Shown: positions 30,012-38,604, counted from the first letter of the stretch. The stretch is 64,000 bases of DNA from an uncultured Pelagibacteraceae bacterium (GCA_902596515.1 CACJUF010000001.1:62001-126000), one strand, 5' to 3'. A program made the numbers and translations. Notes: a model not told the origin generated them from the sequence alone.

Positions 30012-31052
30012 CTAAGTTTTTTTCCTCTTTTTTAGATTGTATAATATATTAAAGATTAAATCTTCTTGACCTGCAACTAACCTTTTTGCTCCTATAGCTT
30101 TAAATGCATCAATATCATCAAGTTTAAATTTATCAGAAAAGTAATCTACTTTCGATGCAAAACCTGAAAAAAGTCCATAATTAGCACTCATTATATTTTT
30201 TGGTTCTGAAAAAGGGTTTGAATATTTAATTTTTTCTTTTTCTAAAATTTTTGGAAATTTTTTTGCTATATTATAAATTTCCCCAAGTTTAACATTACCT
30301 TTGTATCCAATTTTTTCTAACACAGTTAAAAAAACATCCATTTGAGTGTTTCCAGCTCCAGCCCCAAAACCTTTAATTGAGACGTCAACAATCTCTGCAC
30401 CGTATAAACATGCGATAATACTATTCGAGATTGCACTTCCAAAATTATTATGTCCATGAAAACCTAATTTTATTTTAAATTTTTTTTTTATATTCAAAAT
30501 GATATCTTTAACATCATGGGGTAAAAAAAATCCAGCTGAGTCCATGATTACTATAGTTTTAACTCCTAAGTTATAAAGGAATTTAATTTTCTCTAAATAG
30601 GTTTTTTTTTTATCATAAACAAGATGTGCCATCATCAACACACCCCAAACTTCTACTTTATTTTTTTTGCAAAATTCAATTTGAGAAAAAGTCGTATCAA
30701 TTTCAGTAGAATTTGTTCCTATTCTAAAAATATCAACACCACAATCGATTGCTTTATCTAAATCATCTAATCTTGAAAAACCAGGTATCGAATGAATTGA
30801 TAATTTTGTTTTTTTTAATACTGATCTTGCAATTTTTAAAGCTTTTTCATCTGAAAGTTTCGACCTTCCAATAGACAAAGATGATGCTCCAAGTCCATTA
30901 CCATGTCCAACCTCAATAATGTTTACCCCTGTTTCATTAATCATCGCACAATAATTCTGAATTACTTTTTCATTTATAGAATGGTTTACAGCGTGATTTC
31001 CATCACGGAGGGTAACATCACTAATTATTATCTTTTTTTTTATTTTTAACAT
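30012..31052 (-). CDS. 4-hydroxy-2-oxovalerate aldolase-like enzyme (DmpG family)
   Basis: 346 residues. HMGL-like TIM barrel with the metal/catalytic start IIISDVTLRDGNHAVNHSIN, IIEVGHGNGLGASSL, VWGVLMMAHLVYDKKKTYLE and GFHGHNNFGSAISNSIIACL. GFGAGAGNTQMDVFLTVLEK and the DmpG C-terminal communication domain ending RLVAGQEDLIFNILYNL follow. The family cleaves 4-hydroxy-2-oxoacids to pyruvate plus an aldehyde and channels the aldehyde to the partner dehydrogenase, which is encoded immediately upstream with a 32-base overlap. No meta-cleavage or phenol degradation genes are nearby, so it probably serves the surface-sugar cluster, perhaps in the synthetic direction. Confidence 0.85.
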   Translation of the reverse strand: MLKIKKKIIISDVTLRDGNHAVNHSINEKVIQNYCAMINETGVNIIEVGHGNGLGASSLSIGRSKLSDEKALKIARSVLKKTKLSIHSIPGFSRLDDLDKAIDCGVDIFRIGTNSTEIDTTFSQIEFCKKNKVEVWGVLMMAHLVYDKKKTYLEKIKFLYNLGVKTIVIMDSAGFFLPHDVKDIILNIKKKFKIKLGFHGHNNFGSAISNSIIACLYGAEIVDVSIKGFGAGAGNTQMDVFLTVLEKIGYKGNVKLGEIYNIAKKFPKILEKEKIKYSNPFSEPKNIMSANYGLFSGFASKVDYFSDKFKLDDIDAFKAIGAKRLVAGQEDLIFNILYNLKKRKKT

Positions 31053-31926
31053 TTAAATAATTATGGTTAATTTGTTTAGAAAGATGAACTGCTGATGAAG
31101 TTATTATATCTAAGTTACCAGCATATGTTGGTAAATAATCACCTTGACCGACTACCCTCACTGTTACTCTTAAAATTTTTTTATTAAAACTCTTAAATAA
31201 TGTTGCATTATAATCAGGTATATAAAACTTTATATGTGAATTTATTTTTCTTAATTCAATCTTTAAATTGTTATAAGTTTTCAGATTGATCGGTTTTTTT
31301 AACTCAAAAAATAATGAGTTCATCATATTAACAGGTGGTACTGATGGGTTTAAATTTATAATTACTTTCGCACTTTTAATTTTTGTAATTTGCTTAATAG
31401 CTTTTTCTGTATTGACTATGTATTCATTGATGTTATTTCTGGTGGCTATTCCTGCACTTTTTGAAGATATACTTGAAACAAGTTCTGAATAAATAAGATT
31501 TTTTTTTAGAATTTTTTTAAAAATTGATATAATTGGTATTGAGGTTTGTCCACCACAGGTTATCAAATTTACCTCGTGTGGAATTATATTTTGATTAAAG
31601 TAAGGAACAACATATTTACCAAAATTAGATGGGGTTAAATTTATATAAAATTTTTTTTTGATCCATCTTTTTAATGATTTAACAATAACAGTATTTGAAT
31701 TTGCTGATGTACAATCAAATATTATGTTACAAAACTGAAGATTTTTTTTTACACCCTTCACTCCTGAATTAGAATATAAAAATTTTTTTTTGATACAGTA
31801 TTTAGCACCCTCAGAATATTTATTTCTATTGAAAATAAGAATTTTATCAAAAATATTAATTCTTTTTAATTTAATATATAAATCAATACCAATTTTACCT
31901 GTACCTATGATAATCGCATTATTCAT
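31021..31926 (-). CDS. Acylating acetaldehyde dehydrogenase-like enzyme (DmpF/MhpF family)
   Basis: 301 residues. Rossmann start AIIIGTGKIGIDLYIKLKRI; FDCTSANSNTVIV; NLTPSNFGKYVVPYFN. The catalytic cysteine is in NLITCGGQTSIPIISIF. The partner-binding part SSISSKSAGIATRNNINEYI and the C-terminal LPTYAGNLDIITSSAVHLSK follow. It interconverts aldehyde, NAD+ and CoA with acyl-CoA and normally forms a channelled complex with the DmpG aldolase, here its overlapping downstream neighbour. It reads divergently from the reductase gene across a 76-base spacer with a perfect inverted repeat. Confidence 0.85.
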   Translation of the reverse strand: MNNAIIIGTGKIGIDLYIKLKRINIFDKILIFNRNKYSEGAKYCIKKKFLYSNSGVKGVKKNLQFCNIIFDCTSANSNTVIVKSLKRWIKKKFYINLTPSNFGKYVVPYFNQNIIPHEVNLITCGGQTSIPIISIFKKILKKNLIYSELVSSISSKSAGIATRNNINEYIVNTEKAIKQITKIKSAKVIINLNPSVPPVNMMNSLFFELKKPINLKTYNNLKIELRKINSHIKFYIPDYNATLFKSFNKKILRVTVRVVGQGDYLPTYAGNLDIITSSAVHLSKQINHNYLNVKNKKKDNN

Positions 31927-31934
31927 TAAATTAT

Positions 31935-31963
31935 TTGATATAATGGTTGATTAAATATATCAA
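31935..31963. promoter_or_regulatory. Operator-like inverted repeat in a divergent promoter region
   Basis: Perfect 8-base arms TTGATATA (31935-31942) and TATATCAA (31956-31963) are separated by 13 bases. The repeat lies in the 76-base spacer between the divergent aldehyde dehydrogenase and reductase genes and overlaps the predicted -35 regions in both directions. A dimeric regulator binding here could control both arms of the cluster; no regulator gene is adjacent. Confidence 0.45.
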
Positions 31964-31976
31964 TGAAAAATATAAT
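31947..31976 (+). promoter_or_regulatory. Predicted promoter of the reductase/GT2 pair
   Basis: TTGATT (-35, 31947-31952), an 18-base spacer and a perfect TATAAT (-10, 31971-31976). A start near 31983 would give a leader of about 20 bases before the TTG start codon at 32003. Confidence 0.5.
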
Positions 31977-32002
31977 ATTCTTTTAACACATAATAATATA
32001 AA

Positions 32003-32920
32003 TTGAAAAAAATATTAATTTTAGGTGGAAGTGGCTTCATGGGAAGCTCTATAGTTGATTGCGGAATTGAAAAAAAATTAATTAAATATAAAATTAACGA
32101 GATACATGTCCTATCTAGAAGTAAAAAATCAATTAACAAAAAATACAAACATATAAAAATAAATTATATAACCAAAAGTATAATTAATTTAGAAAAAATT
32201 CCCCAAGTTGATTATATTATTTATTGTTTAAGAAATAATAATATCAAAATAAGTAACAATTACTTTAATAAGTTTTTAAGATTACTTGAAACTATCAAAG
32301 GAAAACCAAAAATACTTTTTACAAGTTCTGGAGCAGTTTATGGAAAAAACACTGACAAAATCAAAGATAAAGAGAACAAAAAAATTAGCCTAAATTCAAT
32401 AAATAAATTAATGGGTTATAAAAAAAAATATGCTAAAGAAAAAATTTTTATTGAAAACAAATTTATTGAACTTGGTAAAAAAAATTATGATGTATCAATT
32501 GCTAGATGTTATACTTTTATTGGTAAGAACATATTAAAATATAACTTTGCTATTTCGAGTTTGATAAATGACTCAGTGAAAAAAAAAACTATCACGCTAA
32601 ATACTTCTATGAATGTTTACAGAAGCTATATGCACTCTGATGACATGGTTAAATGGCTTATTCAGATATTAAAAAAATCAAATAATGAATGTCCAATTTA
32701 CAACCTTGGCTCTGATAAAACCATAAATTTAAGGACTTTAACAAAAAATATTGCTGTCTTAGTAAGAAAAAAACCTCTTTTGAAAAAAATTTTATCCAAA
32801 AAATTTGATTATTATGTACCTTCAATAACAAAGGCTAAAAAACAGCTGAAATTAAAAATTTCAATTAGTTTGAATGATGCCATAAACTCAACTATAAAAA
32901 GTTTAAATGACCAAAATTAG
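32003..32920 (+). CDS. NAD(P)-dependent sugar-nucleotide epimerase/reductase (extended SDR)
   Basis: 305 residues beginning at a TTG codon, which places the Rossmann motif ILILGGSGFMGSSIVDCGIE at the very N-terminus as expected. LFTSSGAVYGKNTDKIKD, the catalytic YAKEK and YRSYMHSDDMVKWLIQIL followed by YNLGSDKTINLRTLTK are typical of the group containing the 4-ketosugar reductases (RfbJ abequose and RfbS paratose synthases, YerF). It overlaps the GT2 gene by 14 bases. A 4-keto or acyl reductase for the CDP-dideoxysugar is the context-based guess; an epimerase is possible. Confidence 0.75.
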   Translation: MKKILILGGSGFMGSSIVDCGIEKKLIKYKINEIHVLSRSKKSINKKYKHIKINYITKSIINLEKIPQVDYIIYCLRNNNIKISNNYFNKFLRLLETIKGKPKILFTSSGAVYGKNTDKIKDKENKKISLNSINKLMGYKKKYAKEKIFIENKFIELGKKNYDVSIARCYTFIGKNILKYNFAISSLINDSVKKKTITLNTSMNVYRSYMHSDDMVKWLIQILKKSNNECPIYNLGSDKTINLRTLTKNIAVLVRKKPLLKKILSKKFDYYVPSITKAKKQLKLKISISLNDAINSTIKSLNDQN

Positions 32921-33836
32921 TATAGTAACACCAACATACAATGAGGAACAAAATATCAAGATACTTTGTGAAGATATAAAAAAAGAATTTGAAAAAATTG
33001 ATTTAGAATACGAACATATAATAATAGATAATGCATCAACCGATAACACAATAAAAATTTTAGAGGAAATTTGCTCTAAAGATAAAAAAGTTAAAGTTAT
33101 AGTTAATTCAAAAAATTATGGACATGTAAGATCACCATTTTATGGATTATTACAAACTAATTCTGATGCAACAATATTAATGGCATCTGACTTTCAAGAT
33201 CCAATAAATTTAATTCCAAAATATATTGAAGAATGGAAAAAGGGAAAAAAGATAGTTCTTGGTCAAAAAACATCATCTGAGGAAAACAAAGTAAAATATT
33301 CTTTAAGAAATATATTTTATAATTTTTTAAATAAAATCTCTGATTTTGAGTTACCGAATAATACTACAGGGGCAGGTATTTTTGATAAATCTGTAATTGA
33401 AAAATTAAAAAAAATTAATGATCCCTACCCTTATTTCAGAGGATTAATCGCAGAATTAGGAGAAGATATAACTACAATAGAGTTTAAACAACCACTACGA
33501 AAATCTGGAACAACAAAAAATAATATATTTACTTTATATGATATTGGAATGCTAGGTATAGTTAAGCACTCTAGAAAACCTCTTAGATTTATGACATTAG
33601 TAGGTTTTATTGCAAGCGTTGTAAGTTTGTTAGTTGGATTAATTTATCTTGTTTATAAATTAATATTTTGGGATTCATTTAGCCTTGGTATAGCACCTAT
33701 AGTAATTGGTATATTTGTTGTAAGTTCAATTCAAATAACTTTATTAGGTTTGGTTGGTGAATATATTGGAATAATCTTATTGCATCAAAGAAATATGCCT
33801 TTAGTCACTGAAAATAAAAGGATAAATTTTGATTAG
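32907..33836 (+). CDS. Membrane-anchored family 2 glycosyltransferase (DPM1/GtrB-like)
   Basis: 309 residues. The GT-A domain starts SIVTPTYNEEQNIKILCEDI and has IIDNASTDNTIKILEEICSK and the metal-binding region ILMASDFQDPINLIPKYIEE. PNNTTGAGIFDKSVIEKL and YPYFRGLIAELGEDITTIEF follow. Two C-terminal membrane helices lie at about residues 230-255 and 265-290. GtrB-type enzymes load a sugar onto undecaprenyl phosphate. It is translationally coupled to the reductase. Its stop overlaps the convergent membrane-protein gene by 4 bases. Confidence 0.88.
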   Translation: MTKISIVTPTYNEEQNIKILCEDIKKEFEKIDLEYEHIIIDNASTDNTIKILEEICSKDKKVKVIVNSKNYGHVRSPFYGLLQTNSDATILMASDFQDPINLIPKYIEEWKKGKKIVLGQKTSSEENKVKYSLRNIFYNFLNKISDFELPNNTTGAGIFDKSVIEKLKKINDPYPYFRGLIAELGEDITTIEFKQPLRKSGTTKNNIFTLYDIGMLGIVKHSRKPLRFMTLVGFIASVVSLLVGLIYLVYKLIFWDSFSLGIAPIVIGIFVVSSIQITLLGLVGEYIGIILLHQRNMPLVTENKRINFD

Positions 33837-35677
33837 CTACAAATAGGCTTTATTTTTTTAGAGAGATAAATTTTAAAATCTAAACTACTAAAATCTAAAC
33901 AATAATTATTGTCAATATTTTTATTTGATTTGAAGATAATACTATTTTTTTCTATCACCAGAATTGAGGGATTTAATTTTTTATCATAATTTTCAAAGTT
34001 TTTTTCTAATCTTTTAAATTCATTTTTGGGAATAATCGATTGATGAGTAATAATTGGAGAATGTTTATCAATATATTCCTGTTCTAATTTACTGAATTGG
34101 TCTTTTTTATCAAATATTTTTAGTTGATTAGCCAAATATTTTCTACCAAAAAACTTTAATGTGTTTGGATTTCTAATTCTATATCCAGAAATAGTATTTT
34201 CAAAAAATTTTGAAAAATGTTTTTGATCTAGTTCAAAAAAATTAAATAAAGCAAATAATTCCTCGGTAATTTCAACATCTTTTTTGGGTGTCCAAAACGA
34301 GTCTGGTACAATAGAAAAATTCTTAAAACCATTATTAATCAAAAGTAAAAAGAGCCCATGATCTAAACTTAAAATTTCTTTTTTTTGCAAATCCTCTTTA
34401 TTGTTAGTAAAATAGTTTTTTATTATATTGTATTGGTGAATTTTGGTTGAATTATTTTTAATTTGATTAAAGTAAAGATTATTATTTTGAAAAATAATTC
34501 CCAAAATTAATAGAAAAGTAAAAATATTTAAAAATTTAATGATTACAGATGAATTTTTTATAAGTTTTTTTTCAATCAAATAAAAAATCGAAACAAATAA
34601 ATTCAAAATACCAGAAGCGATAATCCAGTTATTAAATTGATAATAATCTACTCCTTTATTAGAAGCGGAAATGAAAATTAGTGTTCCAAGAATTGTCGAT
34701 AAGAAAAAAAAATAAAACACTTTCAAAGTTTTATTATTTAGCATTAGAAATACAGAATTTAATATTAATAAACTTAAAAACTCAATTTTAAAAAAAAAAT
34801 TTACAAAGTAATCAAGTAAAATCTTTTTTTGTGTCAAATCCAATGAAATAACTCCTAATCTTGCAACGAAATCTGTTTCAGCATTAATTAATTGAAATTG
34901 AAAAACTAAAAAATTTCCAAAAATTATTAAAAATAGAATAATATGAAACTTTAATTCTCTTAAAAGAAAATCAATTAATCTATTCCTGAAAATATAAATA
35001 TAAATTAATAAAATTGTTAATGACTCAAATATAAATAAATAAAAAAAACTATGAAGTGACAAAGACATCAAAATAATTATATAAATCATATTTTTTTTAA
35101 AATTTTGATCTTGAGAAATAATTTTCAAACAAAAATATAAAAATCCAAACAAATATAAATTAGAAATTATTGGTCTTGGAAATCGTAATGAATAAAATGT
35201 CGAAAAATTTAGATCCAATATTGTAAATAGATAAAAATCTAAATTTCCTAATAGTTGAAATAAACTAGTTAAAGAAAACATAAAAAAACTCATAAACACT
35301 GATGATTCTTTTGAAAAACTTAATTTTAAAAAAATATTAAAAAATATCGATAAAAATAAAATTACACATAAGAATTCTAAAACTATAAATGAGTAAACAT
35401 CGAAAAATTTATAAAAAAAAATATTAACAATTAAACCTAAAATTGGATATGATATTAAGTCTAATTTACTTTTATCACCTGAATAAGATGGATTGAAATT
35501 AAATTCAGAAAAAGAGTCTATAAACGGAAAATAATAGAAATCATTTAAAAGCAATAGAGTTGATAAATCAATTGGTACTTTGAATATAACAGTTTGGCAA
35601 AACAATTTAAAGAAAACTAAAAAAAATGAAAACAAAGAAAAAATTAAATAGATTTTTTGCTTCATTAAAAAACTCAT
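33833..35677 (-). CDS. Multi-spanning membrane protein of unknown function
   Basis: 614 residues, extremely rich in Phe, Leu, Ile and Lys. Around ten hydrophobic segments fill roughly the first 430 residues, starting at IYLIFSLFSFFLVFFKLFCQ, followed by a soluble C-terminal part of about 180 residues (from ILSLDHGLFLLLINNGFKNF). I recognise no family motif. The layout (membrane half, then periplasmic tail) and position next to a GtrB-like GT2 would suit a GT-C transferase that uses the lipid-linked sugar, but the acidic loop after the first helix is not clear. Two in-frame ATGs (35677 and 35665) are both possible starts. Confidence 0.7.
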   Translation of the reverse strand: MSFLMKQKIYLIFSLFSFFLVFFKLFCQTVIFKVPIDLSTLLLLNDFYYFPFIDSFSEFNFNPSYSGDKSKLDLISYPILGLIVNIFFYKFFDVYSFIVLEFLCVILFLSIFFNIFLKLSFSKESSVFMSFFMFSLTSLFQLLGNLDFYLFTILDLNFSTFYSLRFPRPIISNLYLFGFLYFCLKIISQDQNFKKNMIYIIILMSLSLHSFFYLFIFESLTILLIYIYIFRNRLIDFLLRELKFHIILFLIIFGNFLVFQFQLINAETDFVARLGVISLDLTQKKILLDYFVNFFFKIEFLSLLILNSVFLMLNNKTLKVFYFFFLSTILGTLIFISASNKGVDYYQFNNWIIASGILNLFVSIFYLIEKKLIKNSSVIIKFLNIFTFLLILGIIFQNNNLYFNQIKNNSTKIHQYNIIKNYFTNNKEDLQKKEILSLDHGLFLLLINNGFKNFSIVPDSFWTPKKDVEITEELFALFNFFELDQKHFSKFFENTISGYRIRNPNTLKFFGRKYLANQLKIFDKKDQFSKLEQEYIDKHSPIITHQSIIPKNEFKRLEKNFENYDKKLNPSILVIEKNSIIFKSNKNIDNNYCLDFSSLDFKIYLSKKIKPICS

Positions 35678-35817
35678 AATTTAAGAAATACCAGTATTTA
35701 CTTAAAAAAGAACCGAAATTATTAACTAATCATTTAATTATAGAAATTTATTTTTCTTAAAAAATATTCAATATTGACATACATATGTATCATTTAAAAT
35801 TTGAATTAATTTAAAAA

Positions 35818-35823
35818 TATAAT
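35818..35823 (+). promoter_or_regulatory. Predicted -10 element of tRNA-Thr
   Basis: A perfect TATAAT ends 17 bases before the mature tRNA 5' end. A convincing -35 at the correct distance is not seen. A TTGACA (35774-35779) lies further upstream, 15 bases before a TAAAAT, as an alternative. Confidence 0.4.
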
Positions 35824-35840
35824 AAGAATGCTCTTCTTAA

Positions 35841-35916
35841 GCCCTTGTAGCTCAGCTGGTAGAGCAATTGATTTGTAATCAATAGGTCCGCGGTTCGAAT
35901 CCGTGCGGGGGCACCA
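35841..35916 (+). tRNA. tRNA-Thr (anticodon TGT)
   Basis: A 76-base cloverleaf with encoded CCA. Acceptor GCCCTTG/CGGGGGC; D arm AGCTCAGCTGGTAGAGC; anticodon stem ATTGA/TCAAT around TTTGTAA, giving TGT; T arm GCGGTTCGAATCCGTGC. It stands alone on the plus strand, 4 bases from the end of the convergent pilin gene. In enterobacteria tRNA-Thr genes flank the Tyr/Gly pair before tuf, a position empty here. Confidence 0.98.
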
Positions 35917-35920
35917 TAAC

Positions 35921-36400
35921 TTAATAAACAATCCATTCTTCATACAATCTTGTAGTTTCACCGTAACAAGTTGATACCCGCACTAAAGTACCACCTCCAT
36001 TTACATCTATATTGCTAACTAAGATACCCCCACTATTATATCGAACAATACAAACTCCGTTTTGATGTGGAGCCTGCGCTGCAACAACATTTTCTTTATA
36101 AGGGACAAATGGATTAAGAAACTTTTCTTCAAAGGCAGCTTGTGTTGCAGCTCCTATTTTATTAGCTATGAGACGTTCAGAACAATTAAGATTACCATTC
36201 ATGACTATTTTATCTGCAATTTCACATTTTAGAATTTCTGATTTTATAAATTTTATAGTTTGAGCATGCATTGATTTTACAACATTTTTTTTTGCTGAAG
36301 ACGTATACCCATTATAAGCAACGACTCCCACTGCAGCTAGAGCACCAATAATTGCCACAACTACTAATAGCTCGATTAATGTAAAAGCATTACGCTTCAT
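35921..36400 (-). CDS. Type IV pilin-like prepilin
   Basis: 159 residues. Class III signal: a short positive leader MKRNA, then FTLIELLVVVAIIGALAAVG, with the conserved glutamate at +5. The residue before the cleavage point is alanine rather than the usual glycine. A soluble globular domain follows with four cysteines (KCEIAD, LNCSERL, GVCIVRY, STCYGET) that could form disulfides. It would be cleaved by prepilin peptidase at the inner membrane and assembled into a pilus or pseudopilus. No assembly ATPase or platform gene is nearby. It ends 2 bases before the autotransporter-like gene in transcription order. Confidence 0.88.
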   Translation of the reverse strand: MKRNAFTLIELLVVVAIIGALAAVGVVAYNGYTSSAKKNVVKSMHAQTIKFIKSEILKCEIADKIVMNGNLNCSERLIANKIGAATQAAFEEKFLNPFVPYKENVVAAQAPHQNGVCIVRYNSGGILVSNIDVNGGGTLVRVSTCYGETTRLYEEWIVY

Positions 36401-36402
36401 AA

Positions 36403-38604
36403 TTAGAATTTATTACTTAATGATATCTCAGTATTATGATTTTTTTCTTCACTTAAAAAATCAAAATTTGAGTTAATTTTAAAATTATAATTATTAATTT
36501 TGTTAACAAATCCTAAAGTTGTTGTATTTGAGTTATCAATCTCAAATGAAAATTTCATATCATCGATTGGTACATATCCTATTATTAAATAAAGCTCATT
36601 ATAAAAACCTTTTCCGCTAGCTCCAAATCTTTCAAAATTAGTTACAACAGACCAGCCTGATATTGAAGTTATATCGAAACCATAACCTATCCTATAGTTA
36701 TGTTTAGACTTATTATTTGTACTATAATTATAGCCAGTTCCTTGATCATTCCTGTAAATAAATTCTGCGTTTGATGATGGACTAAAATCTCCAACATATT
36801 CAATTCTTCCGTGATGATTGGTTGTTCTTTCCTCTTGCTCATTTTCTGTATCAAAAAGAAAACCAATTGTAGCTAAAGCTGTTTTGATATTTTGATCTTT
36901 ATAAATTAATGCGTCAGCTAAACTATCACCTATTGTAGTTTTCTCTCTAAATTCTTTTAGTTTTGTGTACCCTAAATCTATTTTAATACCTGGACTTAAA
37001 TTCAGCTTTTCATCATGTAATCTTTTTCCAAAATTAATCGAACCAAATATCTGTTGTCCTGCTCTATCCCCTTTTAAGGTATTGTTATTTATTACTCTTC
37101 TATGATTGATATCTAGTAAACTAAATCCGATAATACTATCGGTAAAAGACTCGTTATCTTTAAATTTTGTACTATACATAGCTATACTGTAAGTATCTGT
37201 ACTTAGGTTTGTACCTTTATTTCCAATGTCAACATCATCATTTCCATATTGAAAAACATAACCATACATTTCATCTCTATCCTCTTCTTTAATTCTATCT
37301 GCACCAATAGAAATACCATAACCATGAATGTCTCTAGATGACCCGCTTTTTGCACTTTTTCTACCTAAGCTTACTCTTCCTTCACTCCACTGAAACCAAT
37401 CATCACTACTATAAGTTCTATCTTTATCTTTTTTAAGAGTTTCTAAAGCACTTACTAATCTTGCAATTTTTTCATTTGTAAAATCTATCCCTGCATTAAG
37501 GTTATTTAGATTGTCTTTATTTTTATGTCTTCTTAACCATTCAGTCCTATGAAATATTGGAAGAGTATTATTTCTAATTATACGTTTAGCAGACTCAACA
37601 TTTGCCTCAATGATAGCTTTTACATCAGCATTAGCAGAAGGATCAGCACAAGTTATTGTACCTGCACAATCAATATCAAATTCATGAATTTCATTATCTC
37701 CATTTGTCTCATCAGTTGTAACAAACAATTTTGTAAAATTTACAGCAAAAATAAAACCCCTTAAATCATTTACCAGATTTGTATCTGACGGTGATGTTAA
37801 AGAAAATGTTTCAGTAGTAGAGGATAAAGTGGTTATATCGTATGGTGTGCTTAGACTGAATTTTTGCATTATTCCACTATTTCTCTCATCACCAGTTAAG
37901 AACAATTGAGTTCCATCTGGATTAAATTGAATATCTCTCATATCATCCTCAAAACTCTCTAATGAGTCTGAAATTCCTCCTGGAGTAACTCCAGATCTAA
38001 GATCAAAAGGAGTTGCTAAATCATATTGTCTTAATTTATGTGTTCTCATTCCACCTACAAACATTCGTGTGCCATCTGGATTAAAATCTAAAACTCTTAC
38101 TTGATCTTCATTTCCTGAACCATCGACGTCTGCTTCGTATATTTTTTCACAAACTAATGTGGTTGAGTCCCAAGGAGTTGTTAATTTAAATTGATATACC
38201 CCGACACCAGGATTTCCACTGAAATCCTTATTAGTAGTTATAAACATCCGAGTACCATCTGGTTTAAATTCCACAGCATGGGGTAATTCCATATGATCAT
38301 CATCACCTGCACCATCACAAGCTAATGGAGTCCCTTTTGGTGAACCTCCCGAAAAAGAAATTGTTGCTGTGCTAATATCGAATGGTTTACTAAGCGAATA
38401 TTCAATTATGTAACCTTTTCTGGCGTTAGGATTACCTTCACGACTAGTGATATACATTCTGGTTCCGTCGGGCTTAAAGTTTATTCCTCTAATACCAGGA
38501 GTATCATCGTCAACTTCTTTAGTTTGTACAAAAGTAAATTCAGCAAAAGAATTCGAGATCAATAAAGTGCAAAAAAATAAAACAAATAAGAAAACTTTTT
38601 TCAT
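36403..38604 (-). CDS. Secreted beta-propeller protein with C-terminal autotransporter-like beta-barrel (paralogue 1)
   Basis: The start at 38604 gives a clean signal peptide MKKVFLFVLFFCTLLISNSF-A and avoids overlap with the upstream gene; the ORF track start at 38631 is also possible. The N-terminal half holds about five repeats of the type F.PDGTRMFIT (for example INFKPDGTRMYIT, VEFKPDGTRMFIT, LDFNPDGTRMFVG), each followed by an LSTPYDI-type strand, as in beta-propellers. A linker (FHRTEWLRRHKNKDNL) leads to a barrel-like part of about 300 residues with alternating strands, ending in the outer-membrane C-terminal phenylalanine (SLSNKF). Ligand unknown. It is clearly related to the gene at 40980-43079. 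Confidence 0.82.
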   Translation of the reverse strand: MKKVFLFVLFFCTLLISNSFAEFTFVQTKEVDDDTPGIRGINFKPDGTRMYITSREGNPNARKGYIIEYSLSKPFDISTATISFSGGSPKGTPLACDGAGDDDHMELPHAVEFKPDGTRMFITTNKDFSGNPGVGVYQFKLTTPWDSTTLVCEKIYEADVDGSGNEDQVRVLDFNPDGTRMFVGGMRTHKLRQYDLATPFDLRSGVTPGGISDSLESFEDDMRDIQFNPDGTQLFLTGDERNSGIMQKFSLSTPYDITTLSSTTETFSLTSPSDTNLVNDLRGFIFAVNFTKLFVTTDETNGDNEIHEFDIDCAGTITCADPSANADVKAIIEANVESAKRIIRNNTLPIFHRTEWLRRHKNKDNLNNLNAGIDFTNEKIARLVSALETLKKDKDRTYSSDDWFQWSEGRVSLGRKSAKSGSSRDIHGYGISIGADRIKEEDRDEMYGYVFQYGNDDVDIGNKGTNLSTDTYSIAMYSTKFKDNESFTDSIIGFSLLDINHRRVINNNTLKGDRAGQQIFGSINFGKRLHDEKLNLSPGIKIDLGYTKLKEFREKTTIGDSLADALIYKDQNIKTALATIGFLFDTENEQEERTTNHHGRIEYVGDFSPSSNAEFIYRNDQGTGYNYSTNNKSKHNYRIGYGFDITSISGWSVVTNFERFGASGKGFYNELYLIIGYVPIDDMKFSFEIDNSNTTTLGFVNKINNYNFKINSNFDFLSEEKNHNTEISLSNKF

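Noticed and set aside
35780-35790. ACATATGT palindrome upstream of tRNA-Thr as an operator
   Set aside because: Too short and too likely by chance in sequence this AT-rich.
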